The notes beneath the pieces were generated by a model. That model made no database searches, was not told the origin of the DNA, and worked only from the letters and a program-made list of their open reading frames with translations. Position numbers and translations under genes: made by a program. From Streptomyces sp. AC512_CC834 (GTDB lineage Bacteria; Actinomycetota; Actinomycetes; Streptomycetales; Streptomycetaceae), in assembly GCF_019049325.1 (NCBI RefSeq), contig NZ_JAGMUO010000018.1:1-57101 (forward strand): 57,101 nt of DNA. Direction: 5' to 3'. Shown here piece after piece: positions 16,935 to 25,534 of this stretch; position 1 is the stretch's first letter, and the number at the start of each line of letters is the position of its first letter.

Positions 16935-19766
16935 GTGCGACGGGACTTCGCGGAGTCTGCCGGAGGCCGCTTGGACCTGGTCATCGGGCGGGAGGAGCCA
17001 TTCGGCGCGGCGCATGAGCAGCTCGCCCGGGGCGGCAGTGTGCTGCTGCACGGGCCCGCCGGAATTGGAAAGTCGACGGTCCTGCGGACCCTGGCCGCGG
17101 AATACGCCCGTACGGCGCACACCGTGCTGCGCTGCTCGGCCACCGAGTCGGAATCCCATCTCCCCTTCCTCGCCCTGGCCGACCTCCTGGGCCTGGTGCT
17201 CGACGAGGTGTCGGACGCGCTGCCCGGCGCCCAGCGCACCGCGTTGGAGTCGGCGCTCACCGGCCGCGGCGAGTCCACCCTCCAGCGCGACGGTCTCGCG
17301 CTGCGGCTGGCCGTGCTGTCGGCGCTGCGCGCCCTGGCCGCCGAGGGGCCCGTCCTCGTCGTCGCCGACGACCTGCAGTGGCTCGATCCCGCCAGCGCGG
17401 AACTCCTCGGCTTCGCCGCCCGCCGCCTGGGCGACACCCCGGTGCGGCTGCTGTGCGCGGTGCGGACCGAGGGTCCCGAGACGGAGAGCGCGGAGTACGA
17501 CCGGCATCTGCGCGCCTCCCCGCCGGACACCCGCGCCGTCCGCCTCGGCCCGCTGACCCGGGCCCAGGTGTCGACGCTGCTCGACGAGCGCGGCTACTCG
17601 GGTCTGCACCGTTCCACGGTCCGTGACATCCACCGCACCAGCGGCGGCAATCCGCTGTTCGCCCTGGAGCTGGGCCGGGCCCTGGCCGAGAGCCCCGCCG
17701 CTCCGCGCCCGGGTGAGCCGCTGCCGGTGCCGACCTCGCTGCGCGCCCTGGTGCTGTCCCGGCTGGAGATGCTGTCGGACGAGGCGCGCCGCACCCTCCT
17801 GGTGGCCAGCGCCGGCGCCCGCCCCACCCCGGCCCTGCTGCACGCGGCCGGCCGGGACAACGCCGAGGCCGAGACCGCGCAGGCGGCGGCGCTCGGGCTG
17901 CTGGCGACCGACCCGGAGGGCCCGGCCGTACGGTTCGCGCATCCGCTGATCTCGGCCGCGCTGTACGCGGAGGCTCCGGCGCCGGAGCGGCGGGCCGCGC
18001 ACGCCGCGCTGTCCACGGCGGCCTCCGACCCGATCGAGCGCGCCCGGCACCTGGCGCTGGCCACCACCGGCACCGACCCGGAGGTGGCGGCCCGGCTGGC
18101 GGAGGCCGCCGCGCTGGCCCGGGACCGCGGGGCGCCGTCGGTGGCCGCCTCGCTGGGGCTGCTCGCCGCCCGCCACACCCCGGCGGACAGCACACCGGGC
18201 CCGGACGAGCGCCGGCTGGCGGCCGCCGAGGACGCGATCACCGCGGGTGAGCCGGACCTCGCCCGGGACCTCGCCCGCGAGGTGCTGACCCGGACCACCT
18301 CGCCCGGCGGGCGGGTACGGGCCTGGATGGTGGTGATCGAGGCGGCCGGGCAGGCCATCGGCGAGGTCGACGCCGTCTTCCCGCAGGCCCTGGCCGACGC
18401 GGGCGACGACCCGCGGCTGCTCGCCCTGGTCCACTACCAGTTGGCCTGGCGCTCCCTGGTGGTGCAGGGCGACTTCGCCCAGGGCCGTCAGGAGGCGGCG
18501 CACGCGGCCCGGCTGGCGGCGCGGGCCGGGGACCGGCGCTCCGAGCTGCTCGCGCTCGCCTTCCAGGCGCAGGCCGAGACGCTGATGGGGCATCCGGGCG
18601 CCCCGGCGACCATCCAGCGGGCGCTTCAGGAACCCCAGGACCCCCGGGTGGCGTGCCATCACAACGGTGCGGGCTCGTCCCGGTTCCGGTGGCTGGTGAT
18701 GAGCGACCGGCTGGCGGAGGCGCGGACCACCGTCACCGCGCTGCTGCGCGAGGTGCGCAGGCGTGGCATGGCCGAGAGCGAGGTCCACTACCTGCGTTTC
18801 CTCTCGGAGACCGAACTGCACTCCGGTCACTGCGGCCGGGCGCTCGAGCTGTCCCGGGAGAGCCTGACGCTGGCGCGCGACGCGGGCATCGGCGAGGGCG
18901 CGGGCGCGATGCAGGCCGCGCTCGCCGAGGCCGCGGGCGGCGACCCCGGCCGGGCGCTGGAGCTGGCGCGGGAGGCGGTGCGGCGGGCGGAGGGGGACGG
19001 CGACGCCGTGTACCTGTCGCGGGCACTGGCCGCGCTCGGACACGCGAACCTGGCGGCGGGCGACGCGGCGGCGGCCGTACGGGTGCTGCGCCGGGTGCGG
19101 GAGCTGGAGGCCGGCGCGGGCATCACCGACCCGGCGCGCGGCCGTTGGCAGGGCGATCTCGCGGAGGCGCTGGTGCGCACCGGGGAGCCCGCCGAAGCGC
19201 TCGACGTCATCGAGGTCACCCGCGCGCACGCGCTGCGGCTCGGGCGCGGGAGCGTCCTCGCCGTGCTCGACCGGGCCGAGGCCCTGGTGCGGGCCGCGCG
19301 GGGCGAACACCGGGCGGCGGTCACGCGGTTGACGTCGGCACGGGAGCGGCTCGCCGAGCTGGGGTTCGGCCTGGAGGAGGCGCGGGCGGTCTTCGCGCTG
19401 GCCGAGCTGCACGCCGAACGGCCGGGGCGGGCCCCGGAGTCGGCGTCGTACGACGAGGCGGCCCGGCTGTTCCGGCGGTGCCGGGCGCTGCCCTGGCTGC
19501 GGCGGGTGGAGGCGGCGGTCGCGGCGCGGGCGGCCGGGCCGCCCCCGGTGCCGGTGGCCGAGCCGGACGGTCTGGCGGGGCTCGCCCCGATGGAGCGTCA
19601 GGTGGCCGCGCTCGTCATGGAGGGCGCGACCAACCGGGAGATCGCGACCCGGCTGTTCGTCAGCGTCAAGACCGTCGAGGCGACCCTGACGCGGGTCTAC
19701 CGCAAGCTCGGGATCCGGTCCCGGGTCGACATCGTCCGACTGGCGGCGGGCCGGCGGCCCGACTGA
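16935..19766 (+). CDS. Large ATP-binding LuxR (LAL) family regulator
   Basis: 943 residues, within the usual LAL range. Walker A LLHGPAGIGKST is at about residue 42 and Walker B VLVVADDLQWLDP at about 143. A long Ala/Leu/Arg-rich helical region of TPR/ARM-like repeats (about 350-860) follows. The C-terminal LuxR HTH is MERQVAALVMEGATNREIA...SVKTVEATLTRVYRKLGI. LAL proteins are ATP-dependent activators, often of secondary metabolism or carbon utilisation (MalT type). GTG start with GGAGGGGAG upstream. It follows the GAF-LuxR gene on the same strand after 153 bases and has its own AT-rich promoter region. No biosynthetic cluster is adjacent, so its target is unknown. Confidence 0.93.
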   Translation: MRRDFAESAGGRLDLVIGREEPFGAAHEQLARGGSVLLHGPAGIGKSTVLRTLAAEYARTAHTVLRCSATESESHLPFLALADLLGLVLDEVSDALPGAQRTALESALTGRGESTLQRDGLALRLAVLSALRALAAEGPVLVVADDLQWLDPASAELLGFAARRLGDTPVRLLCAVRTEGPETESAEYDRHLRASPPDTRAVRLGPLTRAQVSTLLDERGYSGLHRSTVRDIHRTSGGNPLFALELGRALAESPAAPRPGEPLPVPTSLRALVLSRLEMLSDEARRTLLVASAGARPTPALLHAAGRDNAEAETAQAAALGLLATDPEGPAVRFAHPLISAALYAEAPAPERRAAHAALSTAASDPIERARHLALATTGTDPEVAARLAEAAALARDRGAPSVAASLGLLAARHTPADSTPGPDERRLAAAEDAITAGEPDLARDLAREVLTRTTSPGGRVRAWMVVIEAAGQAIGEVDAVFPQALADAGDDPRLLALVHYQLAWRSLVVQGDFAQGRQEAAHAARLAARAGDRRSELLALAFQAQAETLMGHPGAPATIQRALQEPQDPRVACHHNGAGSSRFRWLVMSDRLAEARTTVTALLREVRRRGMAESEVHYLRFLSETELHSGHCGRALELSRESLTLARDAGIGEGAGAMQAALAEAAGGDPGRALELAREAVRRAEGDGDAVYLSRALAALGHANLAAGDAAAAVRVLRRVRELEAGAGITDPARGRWQGDLAEALVRTGEPAEALDVIEVTRAHALRLGRGSVLAVLDRAEALVRAARGEHRAAVTRLTSARERLAELGFGLEEARAVFALAELHAERPGRAPESASYDEAARLFRRCRALPWLRRVEAAVAARAAGPPPVPVAEPDGLAGLAPMERQVAALVMEGATNREIATRLFVSVKTVEATLTRVYRKLGIRSRVDIVRLAAGRRPD

Positions 19767-19846
19767 GAACGGCCGACCGAGAACGGCAGACCGGGAACGG
19801 CTGCCTGAGAACGGCCGGCTGAGAACGGTCGGCTGACAATCGGCGG
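19763..19846. repeat. Six tandem 14-bp repeats overlapping the LAL stop codon
   Basis: Imperfect unit CTGAGAACGGCCGA begins at 19763, 19777, 19791, 19805, 19819 and 19833. The first copy contains the TGA stop of the LAL gene. It has the same 14-bp period as the array at 5024, also placed on a gene's 3' end. Confidence 0.8.
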
Positions 19847-19860
19847 CTGCCGGCGGGCCG

Positions 19861-19879
19861 GGTTTACCGGCGGTAAACC
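19861..19879. promoter_or_regulatory. Perfect GGTTTACC inverted repeat
   Basis: GGTTTACC-GGC-GGTAAACC, 8+8 with a 3-base spacer, between the LAL gene and the palindrome cluster at 19900-19940. It could be an operator or a weak terminator for the LAL gene; there is no U-tract. Confidence 0.4.
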
Positions 19880-19919
19880 GAGGGTTTTCCCTGTCCGGCT
19901 CCCCTAGGGGGTTCCCTCA

Positions 19920-19949
19920 TTGGGCGGTCCGGACCGCCGGTTCTAGCGT
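19920..19949 (+). promoter_or_regulatory. Candidate promoter with operator palindrome in the spacer
   Basis: TTGGGC (19920-19925), an 18-base spacer and TAGCGT (19944-19949) form a plausible sigma-HrdB promoter. The perfect 16-base palindrome GGCGGTCCGGACCGCC (19923-19938) fills the spacer, and CCCCTAGGGG (19901-19910) lies just upstream. The start site would fall at or next to the ATG at 19954. This is pattern reading only. Confidence 0.35.
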
Positions 19950-19953
19950 GAGC

Positions 19954-20037
19954 ATGTGCCGCTCGCCCGGGCATCGGGGGTCTGTCCCGAGACCCCCGTC
20001 CACCCCCCACGCCCGGGCGGGCTACGTCATCTCCTGA
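19954..20037 (+). CDS. Possible 27-residue leader-type ORF
   Basis: An ATG four bases after a -10-like TAGCGT opens a 27-codon frame (MCRSPGHRGS... ending GYVIS) with no Shine-Dalgarno, so translation would be leaderless. Its codons cover the strong hairpin 19975-19998 (CGGGGGTCT-N6-AGACCCCCG). The stop overlaps the first arm of a small CCTGAG/CTCAGG hairpin (20033-20049). A terminator follows at 20060. It could be a small protein, the translated part of a small RNA, or chance. Confidence 0.25.
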   Translation: MCRSPGHRGSVPRPPSTPHARAGYVIS

Positions 20038-20059
20038 GCAGCCCTCAGGTGCGAGACCA

Positions 20060-20100
20060 GGGGGCGTTGCGAGCCTCCACGAGCGGCCCGCAACGCCCCC
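20060..20100. terminator. Bidirectional terminator hairpin
   Basis: GGGGGCGTTGCG (20060-20071) pairs perfectly with CGCAACGCCCCC (20089-20100) across a 17-base loop and is followed by TTT on the plus strand. It lies 10 bases past the stop of the minus-strand winged-helix gene, so it probably serves that gene and any transcript arriving from 19950. Confidence 0.7.
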
Positions 20101-20110
20101 TTTCCAGTCT

Positions 20111-21220
20111 TCAGCCGCGTACGGTCCCGAAGCGGATGTCGTACGCGGTCGTGGGGTGCATCGTCGCCAGCATCCGCTCGCCCTCGGCCACGATCTCGTC
20201 CCGGTCCTTCCCCGGGAGACGGCCGAAGAGCTCGACGACGAGGGCGGCGTCGTCCTCGAGCTTCCACAGTCCGGCCACGAAGCCGTCGACGAGGAGGACG
20301 CGGTAGGCCTGGTTCTTCCGCCAGGTACGGCCCTTGTGCTCGGGCGGGACGACGCGGGTGCGGTCGGCGTGGGAGAGGAGCAGGTTGTCGAACTCCGGCA
20401 GGAAGCGCGGCGGGGCCGGGGTGTCCGGGTCGGGGCGCGGCGCGTCGGGGAGGTCGAAGAGTTCGGTGCCGTTCGGGTCCCGGAAGGTGACGAGGCGGGG
20501 GCGGAGCCGTTCGAAGGCGTCCCGGAGCCGGGTCAGTCCCGCCCAGGTCTGCATGTCCTTCACGGAGGCGGGTCCGAACGCGGCGAGGTAGCGCAGCACG
20601 GTGTCGTCCGGGTCCTGCGCCGGACGCGTGGGGCGGTCGAACCAGTGCTCGGCGGTGGTGAGCGTGACCTGACCGCTCCTGCCCCACAGTCCGCGCGGCG
20701 TCACCTGCACGAGCGGGAGCCGGCAGCGGGCGGCGACGGACAGGGCCAGGGGGTCCGCGTCGGGCCACTCGGCGAGGAGGGCCTCGCGCAACCGCCCCAG
20801 GGTGCGCGGCTCGGCCTCGACCAGCTCGCGGGCGAGGGAGGTGAGCCGGTCCAGGTCGACGCCCGCCAGACCCTTGCGGAAGCTCCCCAGCTCCCGGTCC
20901 CGGGCGGCCTGCACCAGCGGCCGCAGGGTCAGGCAGTCGTCGGCGGTGTGGGTGTGGATGGTCGAGCGCATGGTGACGAGGCGGGCGACCCGGCGGTCGG
21001 CCATCGGCTCCGACAGGTCGCCGGGGGTGAAGCCGTCGAGCCGGGCGGCGAGCGCGTAGTACGGCGGCTTCACGTTCTGCGCCTGGAGTCCGACGAGGTG
21101 CGCGACGGCGTCCTCGGCGGACATCGCCGCACGGCGCAGCAGCAACTGCCGGGCCAGGGTGGCGCGGTTGAGGGCGCGGGTGCCGAGGACGGGGGCGGTC
21201 GTTCCTGCCTTGTTCGTCAT
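20111..21220 (-). CDS. Winged-helix DNA-binding protein (HTH_42, AlkX/YcaQ-like family)
   Basis: 369 residues from the ATG at 21220. Family marks: LVGLQAQNVKPPYYALAARL near residue 45, the MRSTIHTHTADD segment near 90, PRGLWGRSGQ near 185, and the C-terminal FLPEFDNLLLSHADRTRV and LVDGFVAGLWKLE. These proteins combine winged-helix modules and relate to bacterial DNA glycosylases acting on interstrand cross-links; glycosylase activity here is inferred. No Shine-Dalgarno precedes the ATG, but TAACGT (plus 21228-21233) is 7 bases upstream, giving a leaderless start that overlaps the stop codon of the upstream WD40 gene. A GTG at 21229 is the alternative. It may also be read through from the WD40 gene 10 bases upstream. 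Confidence 0.85.
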   Translation of the reverse strand: MTNKAGTTAPVLGTRALNRATLARQLLLRRAAMSAEDAVAHLVGLQAQNVKPPYYALAARLDGFTPGDLSEPMADRRVARLVTMRSTIHTHTADDCLTLRPLVQAARDRELGSFRKGLAGVDLDRLTSLARELVEAEPRTLGRLREALLAEWPDADPLALSVAARCRLPLVQVTPRGLWGRSGQVTLTTAEHWFDRPTRPAQDPDDTVLRYLAAFGPASVKDMQTWAGLTRLRDAFERLRPRLVTFRDPNGTELFDLPDAPRPDPDTPAPPRFLPEFDNLLLSHADRTRVVPPEHKGRTWRKNQAYRVLLVDGFVAGLWKLEDDAALVVELFGRLPGKDRDEIVAEGERMLATMHPTTAYDIRFGTVRG

Positions 21221-21230
21221 GCCGGGCACG

Positions 21231-24200
21231 TTAGCGGGGGTTGCGGACGGTTCCTGTCCGCGATCCGCAGGTGGGCCGGTAGGTGAGCTGCGGCAGGAGT
21301 TCGCCCCAGCGGGCGGGGGTGAGGTCGCCGCCGGTGTGGGCGCAGACCTGGCGGACCGCCCGGTCCGTGTCCAGCGTCCAGATCCTGGCCGTGAGGTCGG
21401 TGCCCGCCGAGGCCAGGGTGTCGCCGCCGGGCGCGAACGCGACGGAGGTGACCGTGTCCAGGTGACCGGTGAGCGCGTTGCCGAAGGCCTCGGCGTGGGC
21501 AGGGTCGGCCACGTTCCACAGGCGTACGGTGTGGTCCTCGCCGCCGCTGGCGAGGGTGCGGCCGTCCGGGGCGAAGGACACGGAGGTCACGCCGCCGCGG
21601 TGCCCGGTCAGCTCCTCGCCCAGGGGGCGGACGCGGCCGGGATCGCGCACGTCCCACAGCCGTACCGTGCGGTCCCGGCCGCCGGTGGCGAGGACGTGTC
21701 CCCGGGGCGCGAAGGCGACCGAGTTGACCCAGTCCCCGTGGGCGGTCAGGGGCTTGCCCACCGGCCGGGCCCGGTCGCGGTCGCGCACGTCCCACAGCCG
21801 GGCCGTCTTGTCCTGGCTGCCGGAGGCGAGGGTGTTCCCGTCCGGGGAGAAGGCCACGGAGCCGACCCAGTCGGTGTGTCCGGTCAGGGGCGCGCCCACG
21901 GGACGTACGTCGTCGGGGCCGCGCACCTCCCACAGGCGGACCCGGTCGTCCGCGCCGCCGGTGGCGAGGGTGCGGCCGTCCGGGGAGAAGGCGACGGTGA
22001 GGACACCGCCGGGGTGTGCGTCCCGGAGGGTGGCGGCGGGGGCCGGCCGGTCGGGGTCGGTGACGTCCCACAGCCGTACGGTGCCGTCCTCGGCCCCGGA
22101 GGCGACGGTGCGGCCGTCGGGGGCGAAGGCCACGGTCAGGACGGCGGCCTCGTGACCGGCGAGCGGTCGTGGCAGGGGGCGCGGCCGTCCGGGCCCGCGG
22201 ACGTCCCAGAGCCGGATCAGGGCGTCGTCGGTGCTGCCGGCGGCGAGCAGCCGGCCCTGCGGGTCGTAGGCCACGGAGGTGAGCGGGTTGGTGAAGTCGG
22301 TGAGGACGTTGTCCGGCAGATGCCACAGGCGGACGCTGCGGTCGGCGCCGGTGGTGGCGAGGGTGCGGCCGTCCGGGGCGAAGGCCAGGTCCCACAGGCC
22401 CTCCGTGTGCCCGGTCAGCGGTTCGCCGATCTGCTGCGGGTAGGCGGGGTTGGACACGTTCCACAGGATCACGGTGTCGTCCTGGGCGGCGCTGGCCAGG
22501 GTGTGTCCGTCCGGGCTGAACTCCACGGCCCACACGGCGGCGGTGTGCGCGGTGAGCGGTTCGCCCAGGGGGCGCGGGCCGCCGGTGTCCGACACGTCCC
22601 ACAGGCGCACCGTGTCGTCGTAGCCGGCGGTGGCGAGGGTGTCGCCGTCCGGGGAGAACGCCACCGACCAGACCGCCTCGTCGTGGGCGTGCCAGGGCTC
22701 GCCGAGCGGGGCCGGTCCGTCGGCGCGGTCCAGCCGCCACAGTCGTACGGTGCCGGTGTGTCCGGCGGTGGCCAGGGTGCGGCCGTCCGGGGCGAAGGCG
22801 ACGTCCCGCACGCTGCGGGCGTCGGCGCGGGCCGGTGTGCCGAGGGGCGCGGGCGCGGCCGGGTCGCTCAGGTCCCACAGGCGCAGGGTGCCGTCGTCGC
22901 CGACGGTGGCGAGGGTGCGGCCGTCGGGGGCGAAGGCCACGGACGTGACGGACTTGCCCCCGTGGCTCACCAGGGGCCGGCCCAGCGGCTCGGGCCGGGT
23001 GCGGTCCCGGACGTCCCACAGCCGGATGCCGCCGCCGTGCCCGGCCGCCACGAGCACGGTGCCGTCCGGCGAGAACGCGACCGCGCCCACCGGGTCCCCG
23101 GCGATCCGCAGCGGCTCGCCTAGCTGCATGTCCTGGCCGTCCTCGCTGGCCTGACCGTCCTCGCCGACCTGGCCGTCCTCGCCGTCCTCCCCGGCCTGAC
23201 CGGCCTGACCGGCCTGACCGGCCTCGCCGTCCTGGCCGTCCTGGCCGTCCTCGCCGTCCTCCCCGGCCTGACCGGCCTCGCCGTCCTGGCCGTCCTGGCC
23301 GTCCTCCCCGGCCGTGTCCCACAGTCGTACGGTGCCGTCGTGGCCGCCGCTGGCGAGGGTGCGGCCGTCGGGGGCGAAGGCCACGGCGCTGCCGATGTCG
23401 TCGTGGCCGGGCAGCCGGGTGGACAGCACCCGGCCCGCGTCCGAGGTGAGCGCGGTCCGCAGTTCGGGGGTGGTGCGCATGCCGAGCGCGGCGACGTCCA
23501 GCCGGGCGGCGAGGGTGGCGCTGGTGTCGCGCACCCGGTCGGCCTCGGCGGTGATCCGGCCGAAGACGGCGTCGTCCCGCTCGGCCTGGGCGTCGGCCCG
23601 CGCCCGGAGCGCGACGACGGCCGTGCCCGTGGCGACCAGGACCAGCAGGACGAGCGCGGCCGACAGTCCGCGCCGGAGCCACACCGCGCGCCGCCGCCTG
23701 CGGACCGAGGCGGCGAGGAACTCGCCCTCCACCGGTGTCAGTTGGCCCACGCGGTGGTCCTGCGGGAAGGCCTCGTGGGCGGCGGCCAGCCGGGATCCGG
23801 CGTACAGTGCGGCGTTCTCCCGGCCGAGGGCCACCCACGTGCGAGCGGCCTCGGAGAGCGCGCGGTGGACGCGCAGCCGGTCGCGCTCGGCGTCGATCCA
23901 GCCGCGCAGCCGAGGCCAGGCCGTGATGAGGGCCTCGTGGGCGAGTTCGACGGTGCCGTCGTCGAAGGTGAGCAGCCGGGCCCCGACCAGCCGGTCAAGG
24001 ACGGCGCGGCTGTCGTCGGGGTCGCCGAGGTCGAGTTCCGCGTGTTCGGCGGGGCGCCGGGTGTCGGGGGTGCCGTCGCCCGGGGCGACGAGCCGCAGCA
24101 GGATCCGTCGGGCCAGGTCGGCCTGGGGGGCGGTGAGTTCGCCGTACACCTCCTCGGCGGTGCGGACGACGGCGCCGCGCAGTCCCCCGGCCGCCTCGTA

Positions 24201-25220
24201 GGCGGACTCGGTCAGAGTGCGGCCGGTGCGATGGCGCCAGGTCTCCAGCAACGCGTGCGACATCAGCGGCAGTCCGCCCGGCGCGTCCTCGACCTCGTCG
24301 AGCAGCCGTGCGGTCAGGGCGCGTTCGACGACCAGTGAGGCCGCGGCGGCCGGCCGTACGACGGCCTCCCTCAGCTCCTCCCGGCTCATCGGCCCGGCCA
24401 GCAGGGTCGCGTCCTGCAACGCGGCGGTGAGCCCGGGGTGTTCGGCGCAGCGCCCCAGGAAGTCGGCGCGCACGGCGACCACCACGCGCAGTCGGCTGCC
24501 GGGGGCGGTGGCGGCGAGGAGGCGGTCGACGAAGGCGTCGCGTTCGGCCGGGTCCGTACAGAGGGTGTACAGCTCCTCGAACTGGTCGACGATCAGCCAG
24601 GTGTCCGCGTCCGTGTCCGGCACGGGGTCCAGCCGGTCGGCGTGGGTGGCCGCCGGGCGGGCGCCGGGGGTGAGGATGCGTACGGCGGCGGGGGCGGGGG
24701 GTGCGCCGGCGCCGGCTCTGGCTCCGGGCGTGCGCACGCGCGGGATCAGGCCGGCCCGCAGCAGGGAGGACTTGCCGCTGCCGGAGGGGCCGAAGACGGC
24801 GGTGAAGCGGTGCTCGCGGGCCAGTTCGGCCAGCCGGTCCACCAGCCGGTCGCGGCCGAAGAACAGCGCGGCGTCGTCGGGTTCGTAGCGGGTCAGACCC
24901 CGGTAGGGCGGGAGCGTCTCCTTGTCGGCGGGGAATTCCGCGGCCTCGTCGCTCGCCGCCCGCCAGCGCCGCTCCCACTCCCGCGGGTCGCCGCCGCAGA
25001 CGTCGACGTAGGCGAGGGTCACCGCGAGCGTGGGCAGTTGCCGTCCAGCCGCCGCCTGGGACAGGGCGGTCACCGAGAACGGGACCTTGTCCGCCATCGT
25101 CCGGTAGGTGGGGCGTCCCACCGACTCGCGCAGGGCGCGGAGTTCGGCGGCGAACCGCTCCACCGGTCCGGCTCCCGGGTCGAGCCGTCGCTCCCGGCGC
25201 CCCACTCCGTTTCCGCTCAC
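21231..25220 (-). CDS. HTH-STAND ATPase-WD40 protein (nSTAND1 type)
   Basis: About 1329 residues from the GTG at 25220. An N-terminal HTH-like domain (about 20-75, VERFAAELRALRESVGRP) is followed by PYRGLTRYEPDDAALFFGRD and Walker A FGPSGSGKSSLL (about 143-153), Walker B-like TWLIVDQFEELYTLC, and winged-helix and helical STAND segments. A transmembrane helix comes next (AALVLLVLVATGTAVVAL), so the rest probably faces the other side of the membrane or is tethered to it. It is followed by 14 WD40 repeats (VAFAPDG/VAFSPDG ... VRLWDV), which fits two seven-bladed propellers. A run of 20 collagen-like triplets, 18 of them uninterrupted, sits between repeats 1 and 2. STAND proteins are signal-responsive NTPase switches; the ligand and output here are unknown. 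The start is uncertain because its GGGGA is only 3 bases away. Confidence 0.9.
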   Translation of the reverse strand: MSGNGVGRRERRLDPGAGPVERFAAELRALRESVGRPTYRTMADKVPFSVTALSQAAAGRQLPTLAVTLAYVDVCGGDPREWERRWRAASDEAAEFPADKETLPPYRGLTRYEPDDAALFFGRDRLVDRLAELAREHRFTAVFGPSGSGKSSLLRAGLIPRVRTPGARAGAGAPPAPAAVRILTPGARPAATHADRLDPVPDTDADTWLIVDQFEELYTLCTDPAERDAFVDRLLAATAPGSRLRVVVAVRADFLGRCAEHPGLTAALQDATLLAGPMSREELREAVVRPAAAASLVVERALTARLLDEVEDAPGGLPLMSHALLETWRHRTGRTLTESAYEAAGGLRGAVVRTAEEVYGELTAPQADLARRILLRLVAPGDGTPDTRRPAEHAELDLGDPDDSRAVLDRLVGARLLTFDDGTVELAHEALITAWPRLRGWIDAERDRLRVHRALSEAARTWVALGRENAALYAGSRLAAAHEAFPQDHRVGQLTPVEGEFLAASVRRRRRAVWLRRGLSAALVLLVLVATGTAVVALRARADAQAERDDAVFGRITAEADRVRDTSATLAARLDVAALGMRTTPELRTALTSDAGRVLSTRLPGHDDIGSAVAFAPDGRTLASGGHDGTVRLWDTAGEDGQDGQDGEAGQAGEDGEDGQDGQDGEAGQAGQAGQAGEDGEDGQVGEDGQASEDGQDMQLGEPLRIAGDPVGAVAFSPDGTVLVAAGHGGGIRLWDVRDRTRPEPLGRPLVSHGGKSVTSVAFAPDGRTLATVGDDGTLRLWDLSDPAAPAPLGTPARADARSVRDVAFAPDGRTLATAGHTGTVRLWRLDRADGPAPLGEPWHAHDEAVWSVAFSPDGDTLATAGYDDTVRLWDVSDTGGPRPLGEPLTAHTAAVWAVEFSPDGHTLASAAQDDTVILWNVSNPAYPQQIGEPLTGHTEGLWDLAFAPDGRTLATTGADRSVRLWHLPDNVLTDFTNPLTSVAYDPQGRLLAAGSTDDALIRLWDVRGPGRPRPLPRPLAGHEAAVLTVAFAPDGRTVASGAEDGTVRLWDVTDPDRPAPAATLRDAHPGGVLTVAFSPDGRTLATGGADDRVRLWEVRGPDDVRPVGAPLTGHTDWVGSVAFSPDGNTLASGSQDKTARLWDVRDRDRARPVGKPLTAHGDWVNSVAFAPRGHVLATGGRDRTVRLWDVRDPGRVRPLGEELTGHRGGVTSVSFAPDGRTLASGGEDHTVRLWNVADPAHAEAFGNALTGHLDTVTSVAFAPGGDTLASAGTDLTARIWTLDTDRAVRQVCAHTGGDLTPARWGELLPQLTYRPTCGSRTGTVRNPR
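23130..23309 (-). repeat. Collagen-like Gly-X-Y tandem repeat inside the WD40 gene
   Basis: A 9-bp-period array of codons for GED, GQD, GEA and GQA triplets: 18 consecutive Gly-X-Y units, then SED and GQD. It has no Pro, unlike animal collagen, and is strongly acidic. It sits in a loop between the first and second WD40 units, so it can change length without breaking the propeller. Probably length-variable between strains. Confidence 0.85.
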
Positions 25221-25369
25221 GTGTCCCCGCCCCGCCGTTGCTCTCGGTCCCCGTCCGGGCGCCCACGGTAGGGAGCCCCTGGACGGGGCGGCAAGCGAAC
25301 GGGCCCCCATCGGGGGGTGGCGCACGGGGAGTTCACGGTGTCTTCACTCCGGTTCCGCATTGTCGCGCA

Positions 25370-25401
25370 TTGTTCAGTGCCGCGTCCTGGCTGCTGAACA
25401 A
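25370..25401. promoter_or_regulatory. Inverted repeat in the 25.2-25.5 kb intergenic region
   Basis: TTGTTCAG (25370-25377) and CTGAACAA (25394-25401) are perfect 8-base arms with a 16-base spacer. A direct GCATTGT pair (about 25356-25373) overlaps the first arm. The 314-base region between the divergent starts at 25220 and 25535 otherwise holds nothing I can name; a promoter for each gene is expected here. Confidence 0.4.
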
Positions 25402-25534
25402 CGGCGGTACGCGGTGGAATCGGTGTCCGGGGGAGTGCGGGGTGGCACGACCGCCGGGTCCGTCACGGCACGGCCGCACCACCCCGCACCCACGTTCGCC
25501 CGTTCCGGGTATGGCCTGTGAGGGAAGTGATCAA

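Noticed and set aside
23130..23309. The GED/GQD repeat considered as a CRISPR-like or mobile repeat
   Set aside because: It is an in-frame 9-bp codon repeat inside an intact coding sequence.
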